From Pseudonocardia sp. (GTDB lineage: Bacteria; Actinomycetota; Actinomycetes; Mycobacteriales; Pseudonocardiaceae), in NCBI GenBank assembly GCA_030453005.1, contig JAKDLE010000171.1:1-6506 (forward strand): DNA of 6,506 bases, read 5' to 3'. Within the stretch, counting starts at the first letter, position 1. Each line of letters begins with the position of its first letter. The translations under genes were made by a program, and so were the position numbers. This document shows positions 6,060-6,506 of the stretch, piece by piece. The notes below the pieces were generated by a model, which worked only from the letters and a program-made list of their open reading frames with translations, was not told where the DNA came from and ran no database searches.

Positions 6060-6506
6060 GTGGCAGGCGAGACTGTCCTCACCGTGGTCGGCAACCTCAC
6101 CGCCGACCCGGAGCTGCGGTTCACCCCGTCCGGAGCAGCGGTCGCCAACTTCACCGTGGCCTCCACCCCCCGCATGTTCGACAAGCAGTCCGGCGAGTGG
6201 AAGGACGGCGACGCGCTGTTCCTGCGCTGCAACGTGTGGCGGCAGGCGGCGGAGAACGTCGCCGAGACGCTCACCCGCGGCATGCGCGTGATGGTGTCCG
6301 GCCGGCTTCGGCAGCGCTCCTTCGAGACCCGTGAGGGCGAGAAGCGCACCGTCGTCGAGCTGGAGGTCGACGAGGTCGGCCCGTCGCTGAAGTACGCCAC
6401 CGCGAAGGTCAACAAGGTTAGTCGCGGCAGTGGCGGCGGCGGCTTCGGTGGCGACAGCGGCGGTGGCGGCGGCGGTGGCGGTTCGCGCGGCGGCACCGGG
6501 TCGAGC
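6060..6506 (+). CDS. ssb: Single-stranded DNA-binding protein, 3' end beyond window
   Basis: SSB binds and protects single-stranded DNA in replication, recombination and repair, as a tetramer. The 149 residues present start [20 protein letters not shown] and contain [17 protein letters not shown] (20-36), [16 protein letters not shown] (45-60) and [18 protein letters not shown] (80-97), nearly the same as mycobacterial SSB, so the OB fold (about 1-115) is complete. From about residue 122 a very Gly-rich linker begins. The acidic C-terminal tip that binds partner proteins is not in the window. The start is GTG 6060, with GAGGG at 6048-6052 seven bases upstream overlapping the rpsF stop; it lies 10 bp after rpsF and is probably cotranscribed. 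rpsR and rplI would be expected downstream but are not visible here. Confidence 0.97.
   Translation, partial: MAGETVLTVVGNLTADPELRFTPSGAAVANFTVASTPRMFDKQSGEWKDGDALFLRCNVWRQAAENVAETLTRGMRVMVSGRLRQRSFETREGEKRTVVELEVDEVGPSLKYATAKVNKVSRGSGGGGFGGDSGGGGGGGGSRGGTGSS

Noticed and set aside
5669..6496. A 275-codon minus-strand frame across rpsF and ssb
   Set aside because: It is antisense to two highly conserved genes and its low-complexity Pro run is merely the complement of the SSB Gly codons.

Overview
The window is a high-GC actinobacterial chromosomal segment, most like Pseudonocardiales and relatives. This rests on strong G/C bias at codon third positions, a PonA1-like penicillin-binding protein, and an SSB and S6 that closely resemble mycobacterial proteins as I remember them. 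The order class A PBP, DUF2029/GT87-like membrane protein, rpsF, ssb matches the ponA1-Rv0051-(Rv0052)-rpsF-ssb neighbourhood of Mycobacterium tuberculosis. Here a Nudix gene and a reverse-strand endonuclease IV gene lie between the membrane protein and rpsF. I could not run any search, so family calls rest on motifs and remembered homologues.

Layout. Positions 3-2414 (+) encode a bifunctional class A PBP whose frame is still open at the left edge; it ends in an unusual Asp/Gly/Asn-rich tail. Positions 2411-4036 (+) encode a multi-pass GT87-like membrane protein, starting in a GTGA stop/start overlap with the PBP. Positions 3964-4560 (+) encode a Nudix hydrolase close to the CoA-pyrophosphatase type, overlapping the membrane protein by 73 bp. 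These three look like one cell-envelope/housekeeping operon. A 150-bp convergent gap (4561-4710) holds a long imperfect palindrome (4606-4665), probably a two-way terminator. Positions 4711-5478 (-) encode endonuclease IV with all nine metal ligands. A 217-bp divergent gap (5479-5695) holds a probable leaderless -10 for nfo, a candidate rpsF -10, and a structured rpsF leader in which the Shine-Dalgarno sequence is paired. Positions 5696-6049 (+) encode ribosomal protein S6, followed after 10 bp by ssb, which runs off the right edge.

How the genes fit together. The left half serves peptidoglycan synthesis and probably envelope glycan assembly. The right half is the conserved rpsF-ssb (normally rpsR-rplI) ribosome/replication operon, with a base-excision-repair nuclease divergent from it. 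I see no mobile element, CRISPR array, tRNA or rRNA, and no convincing undescribed multi-gene system. The signals most worth a second look are the rpsF leader, which fits an S6:S18 autoregulatory motif with a CCG bulge, and the long palindrome between the convergent genes. Lesser ones are the repeat-built tails of the PBP and S6.
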